Source of the DNA: Kangiella sp.
Lineage (GTDB): Bacteria; Pseudomonadota; Gammaproteobacteria; Enterobacterales; Kangiellaceae
Assembly (NCBI GenBank): GCA_002733465.1
Contig: NVVT01000009.1
Coordinates: forward strand, 178,872-188,759
DNA length: 9,888 nucleotides
Reading direction: 5' to 3'
The position numbers and the translations under genes are program-made. The notes under the pieces were generated by a model. That model was not told where the DNA came from, did not search any database, and saw only the letters and a list, made by a program, of their open reading frames with translations. The first letter of the stretch is position 1. Each line of letters starts with the position of its first letter. Positions 1-6,403 of the stretch are shown here, piece by piece.

Positions 1-191
1 ATATCTAAATCTTCTACTCTAACAAGATCTTTTAATGAAACTTGCCAAATCAATTGATAGGAATAGTTTTCGATCTGGTGTATTTCGCTATCGATAATTT
101 TTATACGCGCTACACTTTGCTCGTGCGCAAACGCACTCGATATGTTTATTAGGACGTTCAATAAAAAAATGAAAGCTGAAATAATTTTCAT
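1..191 (-). CDS. HupE/UreJ-like membrane protein, N-terminal fragment
   Basis: Partial gene running off the left edge; 63 codons are visible. It opens with a clear signal peptide (MKIISAFIF..., hydrophobic core about residues 3-20) and a probable cleavage site after AFA at residue 22, giving a mature start HEQS. The next 40 residues resemble the periplasmic N-terminal region of HupE/UreJ-2 family proteins, which start after cleavage with a His and carry a 'W-x-hydrophobic-S/A-L-K/R-D-L' signature; here it is WQVSLKDL followed by VEDLD. Family members are predicted multi-pass membrane proteins, loosely related to nickel/urease accessory permeases, with unproven substrate. The ATG at 191 overlaps the TGA of the upstream helical-repeat gene (ATGA), implying translational coupling and the same operon. 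The family call rests on a short fragment; a different secreted protein remains possible. Confidence 0.6.
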   Translation of the reverse strand, partial: MKIISAFIFLLNVLINISSAFAHEQSVARIKIIDSEIHQIENYSYQLIWQVSLKDLVRVEDLD

Positions 192-1399
192 AACTTGTCA
201 CTCTGTGATTGAAGTGACTGTTTGTTATTTACATTAGATAAAAGCTTGCTTACTTTGCTTAAAAGCATCAAATCTATGAAGGTTGTATATTCCAATTGAT
301 TCAATTCAGCATAATATTGACTTTTTTCGACATTGTCTTTCATATAAAGAAACCAAAGAGCAACAAGCCGATATTTACTTTCATCTTGAGTCATGATGTA
401 GGACTGTATGACACTTGAGCTTCTAGCGTAATCCTCGTAATCCTCGTAATCATAGAGATTGTTACTCTCAAAAAATAGAGCCATATTCAGGTTTCTCTCG
501 ATAAGTAACCTTCTCACCTTTAGTTGGTTTTGCTCGTCGTACTGTATAAGTAACTCGCTCGCCAAATTAAATTTTTGGTTGAGTATCAAGTAATCGATCA
601 TAAGAATTAATGGCGCCAAATCAAAATCATCGTTCATGTTGGATTGAAATATTTTTTTCAAGACTTGTTGAGCATCCAATACCGATGACGACTTCAAATA
701 GAGTTCTAAAGATAATTGAAGAAGCCAATTTCTAACGCTTCCGACATCTGAATACCCCTCTCCTAAACTTGATAACTTTAACAGGCGGGACGAAGACTTA
801 ATGATCAATTTATGTTCTTCACTTCGCATACCTTTCAACCAAGTCTGACAGGCAATAAACATGCGATAGTCTTTAAATATTTTCGTTCTTAAACATTGCT
901 CTTTTACGCCTACCAAGTCGCCTTTAAGCATTCTAATGTTTAGCAGTTCAATTATCGCTGACTCATAAAACCTAGGGTAATAAGATAATTTCTCTAATGC
1001 CTCTGAAGACAGTTCAAACTGATGTGTAAATGATAATAAATTGGCATAAGCTAATAGTACTTCAGGTTTATTTTGCAATTCTTTTCTTAACCGAGCATAA
1101 CCTTCTATAGCAAAACCGGCATAAGCTGAATCTTGTTTAGACTTGGCTTGTTCTAAATTATTTTTCAGAAAAATAACGGCATCTTCTATGTTACCAATGT
1201 TACTTAATCTGGTTTCTAATCTATTTTTTGTAATTTTGTGATAACCCGACTGACTAATTTTCAGTAATACAAAGTCATCTTTCATGTAAGCCGTTTTAAC
1301 GTGATGTGTTGGATCGTTTTGATTAATTTGCTGGTACAAACCAATAATAAATAGGGGTAATATGACGTATAAATAAGCAAACTGTGTTTTCATTTTCAT
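188..1399 (-). CDS. membrane-anchored TPR-like helical-repeat protein
   Basis: Protein of about 403 residues. It starts MKMKTQF and has one hydrophobic segment (about residues 8-21) that could be a signal anchor or an uncleaved signal peptide; the rest would be periplasmic. The remainder is almost entirely amphipathic helix with TPR-like pairs (for example residues about 75-150 and 245-310), with no catalytic motif seen. A reading-frame start at 1447 is possible, but it has no ribosome binding site, whereas TAGGGGG lies just before two ATGs at 1399 and 1393; I use 1399, and 1393 is equally defensible. A 9-base tandem repeat encodes a Tyr-Glu-Asp repeat near 427-453. The gene sits 109 bases below the lipoprotein gene and overlaps the HupE/UreJ-like gene by 4 bases. 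From memory, TPR-type proteins often accompany DUF4331 and HupE/UreJ genes. I do not recognise a specific function; a scaffold role is a guess. Confidence 0.75.
   Translation of the reverse strand: MKMKTQFAYLYVILPLFIIGLYQQINQNDPTHHVKTAYMKDDFVLLKISQSGYHKITKNRLETRLSNIGNIEDAVIFLKNNLEQAKSKQDSAYAGFAIEGYARLRKELQNKPEVLLAYANLLSFTHQFELSSEALEKLSYYPRFYESAIIELLNIRMLKGDLVGVKEQCLRTKIFKDYRMFIACQTWLKGMRSEEHKLIIKSSSRLLKLSSLGEGYSDVGSVRNWLLQLSLELYLKSSSVLDAQQVLKKIFQSNMNDDFDLAPLILMIDYLILNQKFNLASELLIQYDEQNQLKVRRLLIERNLNMALFFESNNLYDYEDYEDYARSSSVIQSYIMTQDESKYRLVALWFLYMKDNVEKSQYYAELNQLEYTTFIDLMLLSKVSKLLSNVNNKQSLQSQSDKL
427..453 (-). repeat. in-frame 9-base tandem repeat, three copies
   Basis: On the plus strand the unit CGTAATCCT occurs at 427-435 and 436-444, with a third copy differing by one base at 445-453. 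It lies inside the helical-repeat protein gene and encodes a run of Tyr-Glu-Asp units (YDYEDYEDYA). Gain or loss of a unit would preserve the reading frame. Confidence 0.85.
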
Positions 1400-1508
1400 A
1401 TTCCCCCTACTTTTATAAATAAAAACCCTCTTTTCACCTAACGTCATTGTTAATCATTCAAATCGTTTAATAAGAATTTTTAACAATATAGGCAAAAAGA
1501 GGAAACCG

Positions 1509-2036
1509 TTACCGAATTGCGTCAATTAAATCGTTGAATTGATTTTCATCATCAACATCTTGAATTAAAACAATGGCATCTAACGACGCAGGTTTAGAGT
1601 TACCCGAATTCGCGTAAACACTTCGAATAAAATCATTAGCACTGAGTTGTTGATTAACAACTGTGACATTGAAATTGCTCGTCGCACTAGCATTATTTTC
1701 ATCGGTAAAACTAATAGCAATCACCGCAGTACCAATCATTCCAGTAACCGGTGTAATCACAAGATTGGCTAGAGAACCGCTAAATGTACCGAGTTGAATA
1801 TCTTCGTCACGGATCAAGTTTTGATCCGCAGAAATAATACTAACCAGTAAATTTTGACTAATAGTCGAATCATCACTAACCATCACTTGAATATTATCTG
1901 ATGCTTGATTAGCACTAATTGATTGATCGCCAACTGCGGTAATAGTTGGTGCTTGGTTAACAGGCGTATCAGCAACATCATAACTATCTGAACACCCGGT
2001 TAATAATACAACGCCTAATAAAATATAAGTTTTCAT
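1509..2036 (-). CDS. small outer-membrane lipoprotein with an Ig-like domain
   Basis: Protein of 175 residues. It begins MKTYILLGVV and has a lipobox LLTGC with the lipidated Cys at residue 15. Position +2 is Ser, not Asp, so by the E. coli sorting rule it should go to the outer membrane. Residues about 28-128 read as a bacterial Ig-like/cadherin-type beta domain (NQAPTITAVGDQSI..., VSDDSTISQNLLV, ITPVTGMIGTAVIAISFTDENNA), of the sort common in marine bacterial surface proteins. The last 45 residues form a short tail ending in an acidic helix (DVDDENQFNDLIDAI). The start at 2036 is chosen because GGGAG lies six bases upstream; a TTG at 2042 would directly abut that site. It begins 15 bases after the DUF4331 stop, so the two are almost certainly co-transcribed. 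The partner or ligand is unknown; one Ig-like domain suggests binding rather than catalysis. Confidence 0.8.
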   Translation of the reverse strand: MKTYILLGVVLLTGCSDSYDVADTPVNQAPTITAVGDQSISANQASDNIQVMVSDDSTISQNLLVSIISADQNLIRDEDIQLGTFSGSLANLVITPVTGMIGTAVIAISFTDENNASATSNFNVTVVNQQLSANDFIRSVYANSGNSKPASLDAIVLIQDVDDENQFNDLIDAIR

Positions 2037-2051
2037 TTTCAACTCCCTTTT

Positions 2052-3707
2052 TTATTTAGCTGTAGCGCTAGGTGATGGAATGGGTGCATCGTTTGGTGAA
2101 CCAGGATAAGGCGTGATCAAGTATGGGAAACTACCATCAAAGTCTAAAGCAGACAAAGGCGCACCATCGGTTAATGGAACGTTCCCGATTGATGCATCAG
2201 TTTCTGCACAAAGACCTAAATTAACGCCTGCACCATCTTCACCAATAGGTAATGGATAACAAAGTGCTCCCATAGCCACTCTTAACGCAATATCAACAGC
2301 GTCATCACCGGGACGTCTGCCATTTGGAAAGCCACCTAAATCACCTGCAGCAACACCTAAGTAATGTTGAGCGTCTCTAGCTGTTGCAGCGATACCAGTA
2401 TTCAATCTCAACATTTCAGAACCGGTTACTGTCGACATTTGATTGACTCCTTCAAACCCAGTCAAAAATCCTGCAACTAAATCATTACGAGGGATATTTG
2501 TTGGCGCTAAGTCGGCAATATCGGTACCCAAAGTTGCATTAACTGCATCTTTGAAAAGAAGATCGACAATAGCCGGAAATACTGGATGGGTAACATAATC
2601 AGCGAACTGTCCATCATCTTTTGGCTCACTTGAATTAAATTTATCTTTATCTGGGTAACCGATAAATAATTCGTTGACTAAAAAACTACCTAGTCTAGAA
2701 ACTTGAGTCCACGCACCGCCAGAAACTTCTGGTTTATTAATGCTAGGATTTGGATTCAATATTGTTGCTTGTCTTAAACTAGCGCTAGTCCAACCGCCGA
2801 TAACGCCGTTACCTGTTCCCGTTAAACACACTTTAGGAATTTCTAAAGCAATCGTAGTCACATTATTTTTAGCTAAAGTATTTCTTGCTGCATCCTGTGT
2901 GACTCCACCTGGAAAACCAAGTCCATCTCCTGCACCCGGCGCACTATCGCCTTCAATTGGTACAAAATTAACTAAATCAAAAATTTCTCCAAGCGCTACT
3001 TTAAAACCTTCCAATCTTTGACCAACAAATACTTTGCCGTCTAAATCACAGTTTGGAATGCTGATATTAGTAATAAAACTATCCGCATAGGCCTTATACA
3101 TTCCTGCTCCGCCAAAGGTTTTAGTCCCTACATAATCAAATGGTTTGTTAAAGGATGTACTCGCATCGGTTGCATTAGTAATATCTTCGGCTGTACCGGT
3201 ACGTCTATCACCTGTAACCATTTTCAGACTATAGGATTCTAGTAAACTAAGTCCGCCAGCGCTATCAGCTGAAACGCCGCCAACATTTCTTAGTACCGCA
3301 GGAACTGATTTCTCATTTTCTCCACTACCTATGGTAAAACTAACGACACCAGCTTCTGGAACGTCATTTGAAAAATTAAATTGAAAAGTAATATCTTCAA
3401 CGGCATCGCCATCATTATCAATATGTATTTCATATAAAGCATTTTCATCTAAAGGAAAATAATTCGGTCCACCGTAAGCTGCTTGAACTGGAATATAGTT
3501 AGCAAGAATAGTGACATAGTCTTCACGTCCTGCTTCGTAACTATTAAACATATAAAAGTCAGTCGCATCGACTTGAGGGTATTTAGAGATATAAGGTGCT
3601 TCTCTATGACTAGATGCAAATATTGCGCTTGAAAGTGTTGCGCAAAGTGTCGCTCCAACTGCAATCGCTATTAAGGATTTCTTTTTGGTATTAAAAGATG
3701 ATTTCAT
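2052..3707 (-). CDS. secreted DUF4331 family protein
   Basis: Protein of 551 residues. Residues 1-31 are a signal peptide (basic KKK at 8-10, hydrophobic core, cleavage likely after Ala31). The mature protein opens with SSHREAP, the hallmark of DUF4331, followed by the family blocks VDATDFYMFNS (46-56), ILANYIPVQAAYGGPNYF (67-84) and EIHIDNDGD (93-101). The C-terminus has the usual FPYL...P.PG segment, then a Pro/Ser tail. The mature part has four Cys residues (in PNCDL, KVCLT, ALCYP and GLCAE), compatible with two disulfides. The length is normal and nothing looks broken. The start at 3707 has a good ribosome binding site (GGAGAG, five bases upstream), whereas an extension to 3755 would start within the predicted promoter. 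The biochemical function of DUF4331 is not known to me. It heads the lipoprotein/TPR/HupE-like gene set and has an ECF-type promoter directly upstream. Confidence 0.9.
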   Translation of the reverse strand: MKSSFNTKKKSLIAIAVGATLCATLSSAIFASSHREAPYISKYPQVDATDFYMFNSYEAGREDYVTILANYIPVQAAYGGPNYFPLDENALYEIHIDNDGDAVEDITFQFNFSNDVPEAGVVSFTIGSGENEKSVPAVLRNVGGVSADSAGGLSLLESYSLKMVTGDRRTGTAEDITNATDASTSFNKPFDYVGTKTFGGAGMYKAYADSFITNISIPNCDLDGKVFVGQRLEGFKVALGEIFDLVNFVPIEGDSAPGAGDGLGFPGGVTQDAARNTLAKNNVTTIALEIPKVCLTGTGNGVIGGWTSASLRQATILNPNPSINKPEVSGGAWTQVSRLGSFLVNELFIGYPDKDKFNSSEPKDDGQFADYVTHPVFPAIVDLLFKDAVNATLGTDIADLAPTNIPRNDLVAGFLTGFEGVNQMSTVTGSEMLRLNTGIAATARDAQHYLGVAAGDLGGFPNGRRPGDDAVDIALRVAMGALCYPLPIGEDGAGVNLGLCAETDASIGNVPLTDGAPLSALDFDGSFPYLITPYPGSPNDAPIPSPSATAK

Positions 3708-3753
3708 GTTTCTCTCCGTTATTGTTGATTGAAAAATGTGTGTTTCAATTAGC

Positions 3754-3784
3754 AATACGGAAGAGCAATGAGATTTGGATGCAA
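3754..3784 (-). promoter_or_regulatory. predicted ECF sigma promoter of the DUF4331 operon
   Basis: On the minus strand TTGCATCCAAA (3784-3774, -35-like) is followed by CGTATT (3759-3754, -10-like), with 17 bases between GCATCC and CGTATT. The same two blocks occur upstream of the sigma factor gene. A start site about 7 bases past the -10 would give a leader of roughly 40 bases before the ATG at 3707. The core resembles the CCATCC/CCGAAT promoter I recall for mycobacterial SigK-type ECF factors. Predicted by comparing two sites only. Confidence 0.65.
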
Positions 3785-4064
3785 GAAAATTGCAAATTTG
3801 TTCTTATATGTGGTTTATTTGAAAATTGTGAATCCAAGTTAGTTCGAGGTGCGTAGTAAAGATATAGCAACGATACTATTCGCTAATCCTAATAATTCAT
3901 TTTTACTAATTTACTGAGTCATTTTAATTTGATAATTTAAGAATTAGCTTTGAATCGTTGAAGAAGAAATATACTCATCATCAATCTAAATAAAGGACAT
4001 AAGGGTATAGAGGTATAAGGAGGGAAAATATCAGTTCAAACTAAATATCGAGCAAATGAGCAAT
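3785..4064. other. non-coding region between anti-sigma gene and DUF4331 promoter
   Basis: AT-rich stretch of 280 bases without a plausible gene on either strand. Its only visible structure is a pyrimidine-rich (minus strand) imperfect 8-base tandem repeat at 3989-4020, listed separately. I see no convincing hairpin with a T-run to terminate the sigma/anti-sigma transcript; a weak AGT/ACT hairpin near 4030-4050 is too short to call. Read-through into the DUF4331 operon therefore cannot be excluded. Confidence 0.6.
3989..4020 (-). repeat. imperfect 8-base tandem repeat, four units
   Basis: Read on the minus strand from 4020 downward, the units are CCTTATAC, CTCTATAC, CCTTATGT and CCTTTATT. 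Each differs from the first at two or three positions. The repeat lies in the leader side of the intergenic region, about 200 bases upstream of the predicted DUF4331 promoter. It may be a degenerate repeat or a regulator site; no family is recognised. Confidence 0.5.
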
Positions 4065-4556
4065 CTAACTATTCAACCAAGACAAATCTTCATGAATATC
4101 ATGTTTTAAATAAAGCAATGCGCCATGAGTGGTTGTCATTTCAGGATGAGTAGTCCCTTTTTTCATTGAGTGAAAATCACCATTATATAAATGATGGTCG
4201 CCAAAACTTATATCGCCCTCTAGCACTAAACAATCTTCATCATTATGATGATAATGGCCGGGTACAACAGCGCCAGGTGCTAAACGCCAATAGGCCGTTT
4301 GAATTTTTTTATCCAAATCTTGTGTGAGAACTTTTACTTCGAGTTTATCGGTTATTCGGTGCCATAGCTGTTGCGCAGCAAAACTAGTCTCACCACCAAT
4401 TGGACACTCTGCCATGATTCGATTCATGACACGTTCCTTCATCGAGTTTTTAACACTCGTATTTAACACAGGAGCGCTTAAGCCTTCCGATATCATTTGA
4501 ATATCTTCTTGCTCTAACACGTCCTCATAACGATTTATCTGATTAAATTCATTCAT
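4065..4556 (-). CDS. ChrR-like cupin protein, putative anti-sigma factor
   Basis: Protein of 163 residues. Residues about 85-150 form a single cupin barrel (AYWRLAPGAVVPGHYHHNDED, then LEGDISFGD, YNGDFHSMKKGTTHPEM). Candidate metal ligands are H101, H103, E107 and H137, with the same relative spacing as the ChrR ligands as I remember them (H141, H143, E147, H177). Residues 1-55 are helical, with a segment resembling the end of anti-sigma domains (APVLNTSVKNSMKERVMNRI). The H-x3-C-x2-C zinc motif of classical ChrR/ZAS domains is absent; Cys51 is the only Cys in that region. At 163 residues it is shorter than ChrR (about 213). The gene starts 15 bases after the sigma factor stop, with no strong ribosome binding site, which fits translational coupling. 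The likely role is to hold the ECF sigma factor inactive until a signal, perhaps oxidant or metal, alters the cupin. It could instead be a plain cupin with another role. Confidence 0.8.
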   Translation of the reverse strand: MNEFNQINRYEDVLEQEDIQMISEGLSAPVLNTSVKNSMKERVMNRIMAECPIGGETSFAAQQLWHRITDKLEVKVLTQDLDKKIQTAYWRLAPGAVVPGHYHHNDEDCLVLEGDISFGDHHLYNGDFHSMKKGTTHPEMTTTHGALLYLKHDIHEDLSWLNS

Positions 4557-4571
4557 ATCAAATTTTCATAT

Positions 4572-5147
4572 TCATAATAATTGCGCCACAAATCGACTAC
4601 TCTGTAATTGTTCTAATGCTCTTCTAATATTGGATTTAACTGTGCCTAAAGGCATTTGAGTCGTTTCCGCAATTTCTTGATGAGTCAAACCTTTAAAAAA
4701 TGACAAAGCTAATAACTGTTGCTGTATAGATGATAAAGATTCAATCACCTGACCAATTTGACTATTCTTTTGAAAAAGCTGTAGTAACTTCTCAGGTTCG
4801 TCCTGTTCATCCGATACTTCTTGAAAAAACTGGCTAGCGTCTTGCAATTTTTTAGTACGAGTATTACGTTTTCTTAAATGATCTAATGCTCTACTACGAA
4901 CAATCACCATGCACCAGGCAATAACACTACCTTTATCGACATTATATAATTTAGCTTGTTGCCAAATTTGGGTAAAAGCATCGCAGACCACCTCTTCTGC
5001 ATCTGCCGAATTAACTAGAATTCGAGATGCTAAGGAATAAAAACGAGCCACCACTTTTTCATAAAAATCGGAAAACACCACTTCATCTGCATTTTGAATC
5101 GCAATAATCATCTCGTTTAGCTTATATTGCTCATTCGTGTCGGTCAT
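4572..5147 (-). CDS. ECF-family RNA polymerase sigma factor
   Basis: Protein of 191 residues, normal for group 4 sigma factors. Region 2 spans about residues 25-95: FSDFYEKVVARFYSLASRIL, then DAEEVVCDAFTQIWQQA (core binding and -10 recognition), then GSVIAWCMVIVRSRALDHLRKR. An acidic linker follows (about 105-125). Region 4 spans about 128-183, with the helix-turn-helix GLTHQEIAETTQMPLGTVKSNIRRAL reading -35 elements. The GSxxAW...R.RALD.LR pattern is of the type found in ECF factors paired with ChrR-like or RskA-like anti-sigmas. The ATG at 5147 lacks a recognisable ribosome binding site; an in-frame ATG at 5111 would remove only 12 non-conserved residues. It is followed by its cupin partner and preceded by a predicted self-recognised promoter. 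The exact ECF subgroup and signal are not determined. Confidence 0.92.
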   Translation of the reverse strand: MTDTNEQYKLNEMIIAIQNADEVVFSDFYEKVVARFYSLASRILVNSADAEEVVCDAFTQIWQQAKLYNVDKGSVIAWCMVIVRSRALDHLRKRNTRTKKLQDASQFFQEVSDEQDEPEKLLQLFQKNSQIGQVIESLSSIQQQLLALSFFKGLTHQEIAETTQMPLGTVKSNIRRALEQLQSSRFVAQLL

Positions 5148-5263
5148 AAAGGGTGTATACAGATCACTATTATTGTTGATTTTGAGATTAATAATATAAT
5201 TTTAATTCAAATGAATCAATATAACTAACCTAATCATCAATAAAAATACTCGCTGATAACTTT

Positions 5264-5293
5264 AATACGTTAGTTTTGCTTGTTTGGATGCAA
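5264..5293 (-). promoter_or_regulatory. predicted autoregulated ECF promoter of the sigma/anti-sigma operon
   Basis: On the minus strand TTGCATCCAAA (5293-5283) is followed by CGTATT (5269-5264), with 16 bases between GCATCC and CGTATT. The 11-base upstream block is identical to the one before the DUF4331 gene. The predicted start near 5256 would leave a leader of about 110 bases before the ATG at 5147, with an 8-base palindrome TGTATACA (5154-5161) just before the start codon. No convincing terminator for the chemotaxis operon is seen between 5364 and this site, so read-through from parP may also reach the sigma gene. Confidence 0.62.
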
Positions 5294-5363
5294 ATTAAAT
5301 TAGCCATTTATCGAAAAACTGCAAAAGTAAGTTGTATGCTATCTTTGATTACTTAAGTGATAA

Positions 5364-6377
5364 CTAATCAACAATTTGCTCTGCCAATTGGTTGATTAAT
5401 GCATCCACTTCAATTAATGCACTCATATATTCAACAACCATACCTGCAAACCAGGGTCTTTTTGATGATTTGTTAGACCAACGAATATCTGATGCGTGCA
5501 AATTTTTAGCATCGCCAACACTATGGCAAGCTAGAGCCCATTGGGAATTATCTAAGACAATTAGATAATCATAGGTTCTATCATCTTTGACAGGTCTTTC
5601 CGGCATAATAAATTTTTGAGTGTCTACCACCATTAAATTTCCGCGTTCATTTGGAATGAGTCCGAGAAACCAGTCTGGCGTACCCACAAGAGGTGTAATA
5701 TATTGCTTTGTAATATTGACGATCCCCCCCAGCTTTACCAGTGGCACGGCTAATGGTAAATTATTAACGTCAAAGATTAATGTTTGAAAGCTGTCGTCAA
5801 GAGAGTCTCTAAGGGATTTGCTTTCTCTTTGAACAAAAGAACTTTCATTCGTCGTTTGTATTTGTTCGTTTTGTTCTTGTTCTTCTTTTAACTCAGTTTT
5901 AATATCTCGTTTTTCATTAGCTTCAACATTAGTGTCATTTGCAAGCAAACTTTCAGTTTCTGTCTCACTTTGCCCTAATGGTATCGTTGCGATTTTTTCC
6001 AATAACCTGGAGACTTTTTCTAAACGAGGATCTAGTTCAGAAAACTTTATATCTTGAGTAGGCTTATTTTCTAAGTTTTCTTTAGCTAGACTGTTTTCAG
6101 TATTAAGCGATATTTTTGGGTCATTATTATAGGTATGTATCCTTTGTTCAAATACTTTACTTCTGTATTGAGGTATACGATCATTAGAAATTGCTTTGCT
6201 TTCAGAAATGCTTTCTAGTTTCTCTATAGTTGTTAATGTGGAGGTTTCTATTTCCTTAACCGGCTCTATTAACAATTCACTAATGTATTCCTGCAACCTA
6301 AGATTATGATGGCTATTTTTAATTGGACCATCATTCTTTTGTTTATCGTTGGTTACAATGTGAAGTCGATTAGCCAT
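5364..6377 (-). CDS. ParP-like protein with C-terminal CheW-like domain
   Basis: Protein of 337 residues. A short N-terminal motif with conserved helix (LQEYISELLIEPV, about 28-40) is followed by roughly 150 residues of charged, low-complexity, probably disordered sequence rich in Glu, Asn, Lys, Ser and Thr. A CheW-like beta domain occupies about 196-333 (FQTLIFDVNNLPLAVPL, GTPDWFLGLIPNERGNLMVVD, YDYLIVLDNSQWALACHSV, RPWFAGMVVEYMSALIEVDAL). In Vibrio, ParP binds CheA and chemoreceptors and ties polar arrays to ParC; the Pseudomonas equivalent is the first cheW-like gene after parA. It lies 26 bases below the ParA-type gene and closes the visible operon. The ribosome binding site is weak. A run of seven G in the coding strand (5724-5730) falls at the start of the CheW-like domain. 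The role follows from position plus domain; the linker is too divergent to help. Confidence 0.82.
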   Translation of the reverse strand: MANRLHIVTNDKQKNDGPIKNSHHNLRLQEYISELLIEPVKEIETSTLTTIEKLESISESKAISNDRIPQYRSKVFEQRIHTYNNDPKISLNTENSLAKENLENKPTQDIKFSELDPRLEKVSRLLEKIATIPLGQSETETESLLANDTNVEANEKRDIKTELKEEQEQNEQIQTTNESSFVQRESKSLRDSLDDSFQTLIFDVNNLPLAVPLVKLGGIVNITKQYITPLVGTPDWFLGLIPNERGNLMVVDTQKFIMPERPVKDDRTYDYLIVLDNSQWALACHSVGDAKNLHASDIRWSNKSSKRPWFAGMVVEYMSALIEVDALINQLAEQIVD

Positions 6378-6403
6378 TTCATTATTTCGATAGAATGATC
6401 TTT

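Noticed and set aside
2740..3021. Open frame on the plus strand inside the DUF4331 gene
   Set aside because: It is fully antisense to a well-supported conserved gene, has no ribosome binding site, and its product has no recognisable features.
3708..3755. Longer start for the DUF4331 protein at 3755
   Set aside because: It would begin inside the predicted -10 element, and it places extra residues before a normal signal peptide that has its own strong ribosome binding site.
5154..5161. Palindrome TGTATACA just before the sigma factor start codon as an operator
   Set aside because: Eight AT-rich palindromic bases are expected by chance in this composition and no second copy with a similar setting was found.
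5294..5363. Possible terminator after the ParP-like gene (AAGTAA ... TTACTT near 5312-5352)
   Set aside because: The stem is only six A/T-rich pairs with a loop of about 18 bases; it is not convincing as an intrinsic terminator.
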